A DNA stretch of 8,860 bases from an uncultured Lachnospiraceae bacterium (GCA_945836355.1 CAMALD010000039.1:1-8860), one strand, 5' to 3'. Positions 1 to 7,083 are shown, numbered from the stretch's first letter. Numbers and translations are program-made. The notes: a model not told the origin generated them from the letters alone.

Positions 1-1
1 T

Positions 2-568
2 TTCGCCATTCTGGCAGATAGTCTTCTGCTGTTTACGAATTATTATATAGGGGGGATACTTTCGTTCTGTGCTGTGCAGGAATTCCACAGTATCCGCATC
101 TTTGCAATCAAAAAATCGGTGGTGAGGATTGATGGGCGCATTGCGTCATCCTACCGGAACTATAAGATCAGAAACCGTTTGCTTTTGCTGAATCTTGTGC
201 AGCTTGCTGCAGCAGGGGCGGCGTACGGCGTGGCGTATCTGCTGTCTGCTCCGTACCGTATGCTGCTTGTCGTGAGCGTGTTCTATATTGTGGGTTTTTC
301 TGCAAATCTGTTTAATCTGGCGAGAATCAGCAGCGACGTCCGGCTTCTGGATGATATGCGTCCGCTGAAGGCTTATTTTGGGGGAATGCTTATGTATTTC
401 CTGTGTGATATTCTGCTTGGGGTATTTCGCATTCCGGATTATTTTCCTGTGTTTACTGGTCTGGCGAAATACACATCGACAGCCCTGCTGGTGGTCTGGC
501 CACTGTATCTTGCCGGAATGGTACTGATTGCCTTGAGCGGCATTCGAAGACAGTCTTATTACTCGTAA
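2..568 (+). CDS. Multi-pass membrane protein, YhhN/TMEM86-like (5' end missing)
   Basis: The reading frame is open from the first complete codon (position 2) to TAA at 566-568, so this is the C-terminal 188 residues of a longer protein. The GTG at 74 lies inside a continuous membrane-protein frame and is not a credible start. About five hydrophobic segments are visible: the window edge to about residue 22, then about 60-80, 84-106, 126-145 and 163-182. A basic stretch (KKSVVRIDGR) follows the first. The pattern AD-x-LL with GG-x-LSF and H, and later GGMLMYFLCDILLG with a PLYLAG segment, resembles the YhhN/TMEM86 (lysoplasmalogenase-like) family, where an acidic residue in a similar G...F..SD.LL context is conserved. 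That match is by memory and moderate at best; an uncharacterised membrane protein is the safe call. A terminator follows directly, so this gene ends its transcript. Confidence 0.6.
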   Translation, partial: FAILADSLLLFTNYYIGGILSFCAVQEFHSIRIFAIKKSVVRIDGRIASSYRNYKIRNRLLLLNLVQLAAAGAAYGVAYLLSAPYRMLLVVSVFYIVGFSANLFNLARISSDVRLLDDMRPLKAYFGGMLMYFLCDILLGVFRIPDYFPVFTGLAKYTSTALLVVWPLYLAGMVLIALSGIRRQSYYS

Positions 569-590
569 TTGTGCAATAGTTCTAAAACAG

Positions 591-627
591 CCCCGGATAT
601 TTCTACCGGAATATCCGGGGAATTTTA
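591..627 (+). terminator. Rho-independent terminator of the membrane protein gene
   Basis: A perfect 10-bp inverted repeat, CCCCGGATAT at 591-600 and ATATCCGGGG at 611-620, can extend inwards (T601-A610, T602-G609, C603-G608) to a four-base loop. The T-rich run AATTTTATT follows. It starts 22 nt after the stop codon at 568 and precedes the promoter of the next gene. Confidence 0.85.
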
Positions 628-659
628 TTGAATTTATTCCGGAATTCTGGTAGTATAAT
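628..659 (+). promoter_or_regulatory. Putative sigma-A promoter of the DUF5688 gene
   Basis: A perfect TATAAT lies at 654-659, about 90 nt upstream of the ATG at 752. The best -35 candidate, TTGAAT at 628-633, is 20 bp away, which is longer than ideal, and no better hexamer sits at 17 bp. The -10 box is convincing and the -35 is not. Confidence 0.5.
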
Positions 660-751
660 TCTCGCAGGAAGAATCTCCTGTATCTGCAATATCTTTCTAT
701 TCTTTGGCTGTGTCCGTTTCTGTTTTTGTATTATACAAGAATGGAGGACAA

Positions 752-1750
752 ATGAATCAGGAAAACAATCAGGAAAACAATCAGGAACTCTATTATGAAT
801 TTATGGAGAACGTATCAAAGGGGGTGTTGGAAAAGCTTGGCGGGGAATACCAGACACGTATCATTACAAACACCAGAAATAATGGTGTCAAGCGGCACGG
901 AATTGCAATTCGACGTCAGGAAGAGATGATTGCGCCGACCATCTATCTTGAAGAATTTTTTAAAGAATTTAACGATGCATTGCCGATGGAGAAGATTGTC
1001 GAGGAGGTGCTTGAAATCTATTTTAAGAATTCCGTGCCGGAGGAGAAAACGGATATCGGACAAATTGTATTCGGACCGGAACAAATCAAAAAGAATCTTA
1101 TTTTTCGAATTGTCAATTATCCGAAAAATGCGAAAATTCTGCAGGATATGCCCCATATACCTTTTTTGAATCTTGCGGTGGTTTTTCAGGTGATGGTGTA
1201 TCAAAAGGAAGACGGAATAGGAACCGTGACATTCACCGGACAGTACCATGAGTTATGCAAAAAGGAAAACGGCGGAAAAGCACTGTTTGAAACACTGGAA
1301 GAGCTGTTTTTGTGTGCGAGGGAAAATACTGCGAGGTTGTTTCCGGAGTGCTTGTATGACATGGAAGAAATTATGAACGGTCTGCTGCATGGCAAAAAGG
1401 CAAGCCCGCTGTGTCTGGAAGAAAGTGCGACTCAGAAGGAAGAGATGGAGCTGTTTGTTTTAACGAATGAAACAGGGATTAACGGTGCAGGGTGTTTATT
1501 GTACCCGCATATGATAAAACGGCTGAAGGAATATCTGGGGGGAGATTTTTATATACTTCCGTCGAGTATTCATGAGGTCATTCTACTGCCAATCAGAAAA
1601 GCAGTCTGCGAGGAGGAGCTGAACGATATGATAAAGGAAATCAATCTGACACAGGTGCCGGAGGAGGAAATTCTGTCAGATCATGCGTATCATTCTCAAT
1701 ATTTTCTGGAAGTCATTCAAGCATTATCGAGCGATGGTCATCGAATATAA
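752..1750 (+). CDS. DUF5688 family protein
   Basis: This is a 332-residue soluble protein. I chose ATG 752 because GGAGG at 743-747 lies just upstream. An in-frame TTG at 704 would add 16 hydrophobic residues with no ribosome binding site. The family is recognised from an N-terminal APTIYLEEFF-type motif (residues 61-70) and from a C-terminal block at about 237-275. That block contains LTNETGINGAG, then LLYP, then ILPSSIHEVILLP, and an LSDH motif follows it. These are hallmarks of DUF5688, a family I know from Lachnospiraceae and relatives, often in several copies per genome. No function is established; no signal peptide, membrane span or catalytic motif is obvious. The extreme N-terminus carries a short Asn-Gln-Glu-Asn repeat. 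It appears monocistronic, between a terminator upstream and a bidirectional terminator downstream. Confidence 0.85.
   Translation: MNQENNQENNQELYYEFMENVSKGVLEKLGGEYQTRIITNTRNNGVKRHGIAIRRQEEMIAPTIYLEEFFKEFNDALPMEKIVEEVLEIYFKNSVPEEKTDIGQIVFGPEQIKKNLIFRIVNYPKNAKILQDMPHIPFLNLAVVFQVMVYQKEDGIGTVTFTGQYHELCKKENGGKALFETLEELFLCARENTARLFPECLYDMEEIMNGLLHGKKASPLCLEESATQKEEMELFVLTNETGINGAGCLLYPHMIKRLKEYLGGDFYILPSSIHEVILLPIRKAVCEEELNDMIKEINLTQVPEEEILSDHAYHSQYFLEVIQALSSDGHRI
755..786 (+). repeat. 12-bp tandem repeat at the start of the DUF5688 gene
   Basis: The unit AATCAGGAAAAC occurs twice in full (755-766, 767-778) and then partially (779-786), encoding repeated Asn-Gln-Glu-Asn directly after the start codon. 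Because the unit is a multiple of three, copy-number change would alter the length of the N-terminus without shifting frame. Confidence 0.85.
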
Positions 1751-1800
1751 TTCCGACAAATTGCAGCATTAGGTATTAAGGAAACGGATGCCAAAGAAAG

Positions 1801-1837
1801 AAAAAGGCGTGCGGAAAATCATTATCCGCACGCTTTT
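1801..1837. terminator. Bidirectional terminator between convergent genes
   Basis: The stem is GCGTGCGGA at 1807-1815 paired with TCCGCACGC at 1825-1833, around a nine-base loop. It is flanked on the left by AAAAA (1801-1805) and on the right by TTTT (1834-1837). On either strand the hairpin is therefore followed by a T run. It lies 56 nt after the DUF5688 stop and 10 nt after the stop of the opposing gene (1848), so it can serve both. Confidence 0.88.
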
Positions 1838-1847
1838 GCAGTATAGT

Positions 1848-2657
1848 CTATTCGAATCCGGCGGAAACATCCTCCTCCGGCAGGGAAATCTTGGCGATAA
1901 ATTCACGCAGGGAGGAGTCGGAGGTGATTGCTTCAGTCATGCGCCCGGTGACTTCACGGATAAGCGCAGCGACATCTTCCGCAGATCTGAGCTCTGTAAA
2001 ATAAGCCATTTGCTCCTCTGTCAGACTGTCCGGAAGATAAATCCTTGGAAGACCGTCCGAATCGTAGCAGACAAAAAGCTGATCGAGTGATGGAGCATAC
2101 GTATCGATGGTGGCAATCTCAACATCGTTGAGGGCGTAGATGACATAGTCCACCGGACCGGTGCCAAGCTTCGCATAGCAATCAATGTTGTGGTATGCCT
2201 TGATATACTCCACTTTTTTGGAGATAATAGACTCGTCAATGGCATCCTGATTATATATGAGCTCACGGTAATCATCGAAGGAGTCGGAGAGCAGCGAATC
2301 AAAGTATGCCTCTATCAGTGCTTCCACGTCTTCGGGAACGGTGGCGAGCAGCGGGTTGTCCTTCGGAGCGACGGAAGGCGGATAGACCGGCGCCGGTGTG
2401 GCACTTGCTGCCGGTGTCGGCGTAGCTGCCGGTGTCAAAGTCATCAATTCTGCAGTCGGAGAAGGCAGCGGAATTTCAGTGGAAGCTGCGGTATCAGGAG
2501 AGTCAAGTGAGGCACTCAGACTGTTTTTAACAGAGCTGTTTGCTTCGTAATCTTCTGCTTCGGTATCACTTCCCGGAGTAATCGGAAAAGTAATCATTCC
2601 GATGCCGATGACCAAGGAAACCGCATATATTCGTGGTTTTCTGTATTTTGTTCTCAT
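1848..2657 (-). CDS. Secreted or membrane-anchored protein with Ala/Thr/Pro linker, unknown function
   Basis: This 269-residue protein starts at ATG 2655-2657 on the minus strand; the upstream GTGAG is only a weak ribosome binding site. A basic N-terminus (MRTKYRKPR) precedes a hydrophobic segment at about residues 10-28. There is no lipobox cysteine, so this is either a cleaved signal peptide or an uncleaved anchor. Residues about 29-105 are a low-complexity spacer rich in Ser, Thr, Ala and Pro (for example TPAATPTPAASATPAP). The globular part, about 107-258, begins with helices (VEALIEAYFDSL) and continues with strand-rich segments including KLGTGPVDYVIYAL and a TIDTYAP-LDQLFVCYD block. That order suggests an NTF2/SnoaL-like fold, and similar domains occur in many lachnospiraceal secreted proteins without a named role. 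It has two cysteines (C160, C197) and no recognised catalytic motif. It is likely extracytoplasmic; function unknown. Confidence 0.78.
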   Translation of the reverse strand: MRTKYRKPRIYAVSLVIGIGMITFPITPGSDTEAEDYEANSSVKNSLSASLDSPDTAASTEIPLPSPTAELMTLTPAATPTPAASATPAPVYPPSVAPKDNPLLATVPEDVEALIEAYFDSLLSDSFDDYRELIYNQDAIDESIISKKVEYIKAYHNIDCYAKLGTGPVDYVIYALNDVEIATIDTYAPSLDQLFVCYDSDGLPRIYLPDSLTEEQMAYFTELRSAEDVAALIREVTGRMTEAITSDSSLREFIAKISLPEEDVSAGFE

Positions 2658-2678
2658 AAAAAGCTCACATTCTGCATT

Positions 2679-2708
2679 ATCGTATTGATAAGCGTGGGAA
2701 AATGTCGA
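2679..2708 (-). promoter_or_regulatory. Possible promoter of the secreted protein gene
   Basis: Read on the minus strand, TCGACA (2703-2708) and TACGAT (2679-2684) are separated by 18 bp and lie just upstream of the ATG at 2657. An overlapping GATAAT (2676-2681) is an alternative -10. The match is moderate, and read-through from the tRNA upstream is also possible. Confidence 0.35.
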
Positions 2709-2740
2709 AATAATATAAATATGTTGCTGAAAAAAGAAAA

Positions 2741-2814
2741 TGCACCTGACAGGATTCGAACCTGCGACACCTGGCTTCGGAAGCCAGTGCTCTATCCAGC
2801 TGAGCTACAGATGC
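2741..2814 (-). tRNA. tRNA-Arg (anticodon CCG)
   Basis: This is a 74-nt cloverleaf on the minus strand. The acceptor stem GCATCTG pairs with CAGGTGC with one G-U pair, and discriminator A is at 2741. The D arm is GCTC...GAGC. The anticodon stem CTGGC/GCCAG encloses the loop TTCCGAA, giving anticodon CCG, which reads the arginine codon CGG. The T arm is GCAGG-TTCGAAT-CCTGT. The variable loop is five bases. The 3' CCA is not encoded and must be added by the CCA-adding enzyme. A T-rich stretch (TTTTCTTTTTT) follows the 3' end and could terminate transcription. No duplicated 3' end or integrase gene indicates use as an attachment site. Confidence 0.96.
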
Positions 2815-2849
2815 ATGGAAATAAAGGAATATCGTAAGACACTTTAATT

Positions 2850-2878
2850 ATTATAGCAATGGAAAGGGATTTTGTAAA
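2850..2878 (-). promoter_or_regulatory. Promoter of tRNA-Arg
   Basis: On the minus strand, TTTACA (2873-2878), 17 bp, TATAAT (2850-2855) is a near-consensus sigma-A promoter. Initiation about seven bases downstream would leave a leader of roughly 29 nt before the mature tRNA 5' end at 2814. This fits a strongly expressed tRNA gene. Confidence 0.82.
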
Positions 2879-2939
2879 GGGAAAATTTAAAACTCTCCGT
2901 GGATGCCCATGCTTTTGCACGGGAAATTTGAAAGAATAC

Positions 2940-2968
2940 TGGAAAAACCGGCGGAGATGTGGTAGAAT
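2940..2968 (+). promoter_or_regulatory. Promoter of the rluF-ligA-metA operon
   Basis: An extended -10 element, TGG-TAGAAT (2960-2968), is preceded at 17-bp spacing by a weak -35, TGGAAA (2940-2945). It lies about 65 bp upstream of the start codon at 3034 and diverges from the tRNA promoter. The TG dinucleotide in the extended -10 compensates for the poor -35. Confidence 0.55.
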
Positions 2969-3033
2969 GAAATTTAAATCAGGATTTTTATGAGATGAGA
3001 AGTGTAAGCGTGTGTTAAAGTGAGAGGACTATC

Positions 3034-4146
3034 ATGGCAAAGATATCGAAAAGTTATTTTGAAGAGGAAGAGCGGGCGGAGGTCCGCATCAATAAATATC
3101 TAAGCGATTCCGGAATGTGTTCGAGGCGCGAGGCGGACAGGCTGGTGGAAGAGGGCAAGGTGCTGATTGACGGAGTGCCGGCGGTGATGGGCAGCAAAGT
3201 AAGGTACGGTCAGAAGGTGACGATTGCGGGCAAAGAGATCGAGAAGGACAATCACATGGTATTGATTGCGTTTAACAAGCCGAAGGGTATTGTCTGCACC
3301 ACGGACCGGCGAGAGCCGGACAATATCATTGATTTCATACAGTATGGTTCGCGCATTTTCCCAATCGGCAGGCTGGACAAGGATTCCGAAGGACTGATTT
3401 TGCTGACCAATGACGGTGAGATTGTCAATAAAATTCTGCGTGCCGGCAACCATCATGAGAAGGAATACATCGTGCGCGTGAATAAACCGGTTACGATGGA
3501 GTTTTTGCTGGGTATGGCAGGCGGCGTGCCGATTCTGGATACCGTGACAAAGCCGTGCACCGTTGAGCAGCTGGATAAGATGTCCTTTCGCATTGTGCTC
3601 ACGCAGGGGCTTAACCGGCAGATTCGCCGGATGTGCGAATATTTTGGATATCGTGTTATGTCTTTGCAGCGTATCCGTATTATGAATGTAAATCTGGGCA
3701 GATTAAAGGTGGGAACCTACCGCAATCTTACCGAGTGGGAAATGGAAGAATTGAATCTGATGATTAAGCAGTCCTCCAACCAGCCGTATGCGGACGCTGA
3801 GCCGGACGAGGAAATGATGCCGGCAGAGGGCGTGGTGATTCCTGCTAAGAAGCCTGAAAAATATTTAAAGAAAGCGGACCGGGTATCGGAGAAAAAGCCG
3901 GATAGGAAGAATGACAGAAATACAGATTATCGTCGGAAGTATAGGGTGGATGAACCGAAGAAAGCAATGAAGGAATCGGGTCAAAAAGAAGCAGAAGTCC
4001 GGAGCAAGAAACAGTGGAAAAAACAGGATAACAGTGCAGCGAAAACCAGAATCAAGGGAAACGGCTGGACCAGCAAGAGCAGTAATGCGATGAGAGGCGG
4101 AAAGCGAAGTGGCGGCTATGGAAGAACAAAAAAACAGAATCCGTGA
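3034..4146 (+). CDS. rluF: 23S rRNA pseudouridine synthase, RluF-type (RluB/E/F family)
   Basis: The product converts a uridine of 23S rRNA to pseudouridine; RluF in E. coli acts at U2604, and the exact site here is inferred. ATG 3034 follows GAGAGGA at 3022-3028. The 370-residue protein has an S4 RNA-binding domain at about residues 17-65 (INKYLSDSGMCSRREADRLV) and then the synthase domain. The catalytic motif GRLDKDSEGL (112-121) contains nucleophile Asp115, and GLNRQIRRM (192-200) is the conserved basic loop. The wording around NKILRA and HEKEYIV is closer to RluF than to RluB. Residues about 250-370 form a Lys/Arg-rich, probably disordered tail beyond the usual family end. The gene is first in its operon, and its last 38 bases overlap the ligase gene. 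Confidence 0.9.
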   Translation: MAKISKSYFEEEERAEVRINKYLSDSGMCSRREADRLVEEGKVLIDGVPAVMGSKVRYGQKVTIAGKEIEKDNHMVLIAFNKPKGIVCTTDRREPDNIIDFIQYGSRIFPIGRLDKDSEGLILLTNDGEIVNKILRAGNHHEKEYIVRVNKPVTMEFLLGMAGGVPILDTVTKPCTVEQLDKMSFRIVLTQGLNRQIRRMCEYFGYRVMSLQRIRIMNVNLGRLKVGTYRNLTEWEMEELNLMIKQSSNQPYADAEPDEEMMPAEGVVIPAKKPEKYLKKADRVSEKKPDRKNDRNTDYRRKYRVDEPKKAMKESGQKEAEVRSKKQWKKQDNSAAKTRIKGNGWTSKSSNAMRGGKRSGGYGRTKKQNP

Positions 4147-6148
4147 GTTGACAGAGCTGTTGAACCGTGCAGCGAGGGCATACGAGCAGGAAGACAGGGA
4201 AATCATGAGCAATCTGGAGTACGACCGCTTATATGATGAGCTGAAGGCACTGGAGGAGCAGACCGGGATTGTGATGTCGGACAGTCCGACCATGCGCGCC
4301 GGGTACGAGGTGCTATCGGAGCTCCCGAAGATGCGCCACGAGAGTCCGATGCTTTCCCTCGATAAGACAAAGGAAGTGGAGACGTTAAAGGAATGGCTCG
4401 GAGCGAAGGAGGGATTGCTTTCCTGGAAGATGGACGGGCTGACCATCGTGCTGACCTATCGCGACGGCAAGCTGGCGCAGGCGGTTACGCGGGGCAACGG
4501 CGAGGTCGGTGAGATTATTACCAACAACGCGAGAGTGTTTAAGAATATACCGCTTTCCATCCCGTTTCAGGGCGAGCTGATTCTGCGCGGTGAAGCGGTA
4601 ATCAAATATTCTGATTTTGAGAAGATAAATGCGGAGATTGAGGATATTGATGCCAAATATAAAAATCCGCGCAACCTCTGCAGCGGTTCGGTGCGCCAGC
4701 TGAACAATGAACTGACGGCAAAGAGAAATGTACATTTTTTTGCGTTTACACTGGTCAAGGCGCAAGCAGGCGGAACAGGCAGGGGAAAGCTGCAGGAGAA
4801 TGATGCGGACGGTCAGATGACGTTTGGGCTCGTGACGGAGGAAACGGCAGGTGCCGGGTTTGTTACGCGCAGTGAGCAGATGAAGTGGCTGCAAAGCCAG
4901 GGCTTTGAGATTGTGGAGGGAAAGCTTGTCACGGCCGAAAATATTGAGGAAACGGTAGAATGGTTTGCCGGAAGGATTGAGCAGAACGATTTCCCGTCGG
5001 ATGGTCTGGTACTTACCTATAATGATATTGCTTACGGAGAGTCGCTGGGGCGTACTGCCAAATTCCCACGTCACAGCATTGCATTTAAGTGGCGGGATGA
5101 GCTGCGCGAGACGACCCTGCTTGATGTGGAGTGGAGTCCGTCGCGCACGGGGCTGATCAATCCGGTGGCGGTGTTTGAACCGGTGGAGCTGGAAGGCACC
5201 AGCGTATCTCGCGCCAGTCTTCATAATATCAGTATCATGGAAGGGCTGCAGCTCGGCATCGGTGACCGGGTGACGGTCTACAAAGCGAATATGATTATTC
5301 CGCAGATTGCTGATAATCTGACGCGCAGCGGAATGTGCCCAATACCGGACAAGTGCCCGGTCTGCGGATTTCAGACGCGCATCCGCGAGGAGAACGATAC
5401 GAAGACGCTTTACTGCGTCAATGAGGAGTGCCCTGCGAAGAAGATTAAGCAGTTTGCACATTTTGTAAGCCGTGACGCGATGAACATTGAGGGACTGTCC
5501 GAGGCAACGCTGGAAAAACTGATTGACCGGCGCATGCTTACCGAGCTTGCCGATTTATTTCATCTGGAGTGTTACCGCGAGCAGATTGTGCAGATGGAGG
5601 GCTTTGGCGAGAAATCCTATGCAAACCTTCAGATGTCCATCGCTAAGGCACGCGAGGTCAGTGTGGGCAAATTTGTTTACAGTCTCGGAATCCTGAACAT
5701 CGGACTTGCCAATGCAAAGCTTATCTGCAGGCATTTTGGAAATGATCTTGCAGCAGTGCGCATGGCAGGCAGGGAGGAATTGATGGAGATCGAGGGTATC
5801 GGTGAGGTGATTGCGGATTCGATGGTAAGCTTCTTTGCGGGCAGAGAGAACAGCCGCATTGTGGATGACCTTCTCAAGGAGGTGCATTTCGTGCAGGAGG
5901 AGAGCACGGGCGAGAAGCTTGCAGGAAAAACCTTTGTCATTACCGGCTCGGTGGAGCATTTTGCAAACCGCGCCGAGCTCAAGGAGAGGATTGAGAGCGA
6001 GGGCGGCAAGGTGACCGGCTCGGTAACTGCCAAGACCACCTATCTGATTAATAACGATAACATGTCGAATTCCACAAAAAACAAAAAAGCAAAGGAGCTT
6101 GGAGTGGCGGTCATCACCGAGGAGGAGCTCCTTAAAATGCTGGAGTAA
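4109..6148 (+). CDS. ligA: NAD+-dependent DNA ligase LigA (divergent clade)
   Basis: The enzyme seals nicks in DNA using NAD+ during replication and repair. GTG 4109 is preceded by GAGAGG at 4092-4097; ATG 4118 is an alternative start, and either lies within the end of rluF, suggesting translational coupling. The 679-residue protein has the full architecture. Domain Ia contains EYDRLYDEL, and adenylation motif KMDG carries nucleophile Lys107. LRGE (160-163) and NPRN (187-190) follow, then SDGLVL (297-302) and AFKW with Lys327. Next come the OB fold and a zinc finger (Cys416, Cys419, Cys436, Cys441). Helix-hairpin-helix repeats span about 490-590, and a C-terminal BRCT domain spans about 600-679 with GKTFVITGS. 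Aligned to E. coli LigA from memory, several active-site positions differ: His23 is Glu26, Asp32 is Asn35, Glu113 is Ser105 and Lys290 is Thr303. Residues about 216-254 look like an extra loop. Such variants occur in Lachnospiraceae. Confidence 0.93.
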   Translation: MAAMEEQKNRIRELTELLNRAARAYEQEDREIMSNLEYDRLYDELKALEEQTGIVMSDSPTMRAGYEVLSELPKMRHESPMLSLDKTKEVETLKEWLGAKEGLLSWKMDGLTIVLTYRDGKLAQAVTRGNGEVGEIITNNARVFKNIPLSIPFQGELILRGEAVIKYSDFEKINAEIEDIDAKYKNPRNLCSGSVRQLNNELTAKRNVHFFAFTLVKAQAGGTGRGKLQENDADGQMTFGLVTEETAGAGFVTRSEQMKWLQSQGFEIVEGKLVTAENIEETVEWFAGRIEQNDFPSDGLVLTYNDIAYGESLGRTAKFPRHSIAFKWRDELRETTLLDVEWSPSRTGLINPVAVFEPVELEGTSVSRASLHNISIMEGLQLGIGDRVTVYKANMIIPQIADNLTRSGMCPIPDKCPVCGFQTRIREENDTKTLYCVNEECPAKKIKQFAHFVSRDAMNIEGLSEATLEKLIDRRMLTELADLFHLECYREQIVQMEGFGEKSYANLQMSIAKAREVSVGKFVYSLGILNIGLANAKLICRHFGNDLAAVRMAGREELMEIEGIGEVIADSMVSFFAGRENSRIVDDLLKEVHFVQEESTGEKLAGKTFVITGSVEHFANRAELKERIESEGGKVTGSVTAKTTYLINNDNMSNSTKNKKAKELGVAVITEEELLKMLE

Positions 6149-6163
6149 GAAGGGGAGAAGAAT

Positions 6164-7072
6164 ATGCCGATTAAAGTGCAAAGTGATCTTCCGGCAAAGA
6201 AGATACTGGAAGATGAGAATATATTTATGATGGATGAGACGAGAGCAATGCATCAGGATATCCGCCCGCTGCAGATTGCCATCTTAAATCTCATGCCGCT
6301 AAAGGAGGATACGGAGGTACAGCTTCTGCGCAGCCTTTCGAATACTCCGCTGCAGCTGGATGTGACCTTCCTGACAACGGAATCCTATGTGGGGCATAAC
6401 ACGGCGACAAGCCATCTGGATAAATTTTATCTGACCTTTGAGGATGTGAAAAACCGTAAATTTGACGGTCTTATCATTACCGGGGCACCGGTTGAGATGC
6501 TGGAGTTTGAGGAGGTCAATTACTGGGACGAATTGAAGCGGATTATGGCGTGGAGCAAGACCAACGTAACCTCCACCCTGCATGTATGCTGGGGAGCCCA
6601 GGCAGGTCTGTACTATCATTTCGGGCTGAAAAAAAGGTATCTGGGTAAGAAATTGTTCGGAATTTATGAGCACAAGGTACGGATGCGCCGCGAGCCTCTG
6701 GTGCGTGGGTTTGATGATGTGTTCTACGCGCCGCATTCGCGCTATACGGAGGTGGCAAGAGAGGATATTGCCGCATGCAGTGAATTGATTATTCTGGCGG
6801 AATCGGAGGAGGCGGGCGTGTTCCTCTGCATGACGCAGGATGGCAGGCAGGTGTTTCTCATGGGGCATCCGGAATATGACCGAATCACTCTGGATAAGGA
6901 GTATAAGCGTGATTTAGATAAGGGGCTGGATATTCAGATGCCGAAGAATTATTATCCGGAGAATAATCCGGATGCGAGACCGAACCTGATATGGCGTGCT
7001 CATGCGAACACGCTGTACAGCAACTGGATAAATTATCTTGTTTATCAGAATACACCGTATGAATGGAAATAG
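6164..7072 (+). CDS. metA: Homoserine O-acyltransferase MetA, predicted acetyl-CoA-specific
   Basis: The protein activates the hydroxyl of L-homoserine by acylation, the first committed step to methionine, in the cytoplasm. ATG 6164 has AGGGGAG at 6151-6157 with six-base spacing and sits 15 bp after ligA. The 302-residue length is normal for the family. Conserved blocks are [12 protein letters not shown] (34-45), HVCWGAQA with nucleophile Cys142, and MGHPEYDR with His235 and Glu237, which complete the catalytic set. Residue 111 is Glu (GAPVEMLEF); in characterised MetA enzymes Glu at this position goes with acetyl-CoA use and Gly, as in E. coli, with succinyl-CoA. I therefore predict O-acetylhomoserine as the product, although automatic annotation usually says succinyltransferase. 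No SAM riboswitch or T-box can fit in the 15-base gap. Confidence 0.95.
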   Translation: MPIKVQSDLPAKKILEDENIFMMDETRAMHQDIRPLQIAILNLMPLKEDTEVQLLRSLSNTPLQLDVTFLTTESYVGHNTATSHLDKFYLTFEDVKNRKFDGLIITGAPVEMLEFEEVNYWDELKRIMAWSKTNVTSTLHVCWGAQAGLYYHFGLKKRYLGKKLFGIYEHKVRMRREPLVRGFDDVFYAPHSRYTEVAREDIAACSELIILAESEEAGVFLCMTQDGRQVFLMGHPEYDRITLDKEYKRDLDKGLDIQMPKNYYPENNPDARPNLIWRAHANTLYSNWINYLVYQNTPYEWK

Positions 7073-7083
7073 AAAGGGCAACA

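Noticed and set aside
74..76. GTG 74 as the start of the first gene
   Set aside because: The frame continues to the left edge with hydrophobic membrane-protein sequence that fits the same family, so the gene starts outside the window.
704..751. Upstream TTG start that would lengthen the DUF5688 protein by 16 residues
   Set aside because: There is no ribosome binding site before it, whereas ATG 752 has GGAGG, and the extra residues are unlike the family N-terminus.
755..786. Short repeats as a CRISPR-like array
   Set aside because: The unit is 12 bp with no spacers and is in-frame coding sequence.
1788..2090. 100-codon plus-strand frame beginning MPKKEKGVRK
   Set aside because: It runs through the terminator and antisense to the secreted protein gene. 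It has no ribosome binding site and its translation looks like an out-of-frame shadow.
2741..2814. tRNA-Arg as an integration site for a mobile element
   Set aside because: No integrase, no repeated copy of the tRNA 3' end and no change in gene type beside it were seen.
4385..5461. 358-codon open frame on the minus strand inside ligA
   Set aside because: It is fully antisense to a clearly recognised ligase, its product is rich in Arg, Leu and His with no domain, and codon bias of the real gene explains the lack of stops.
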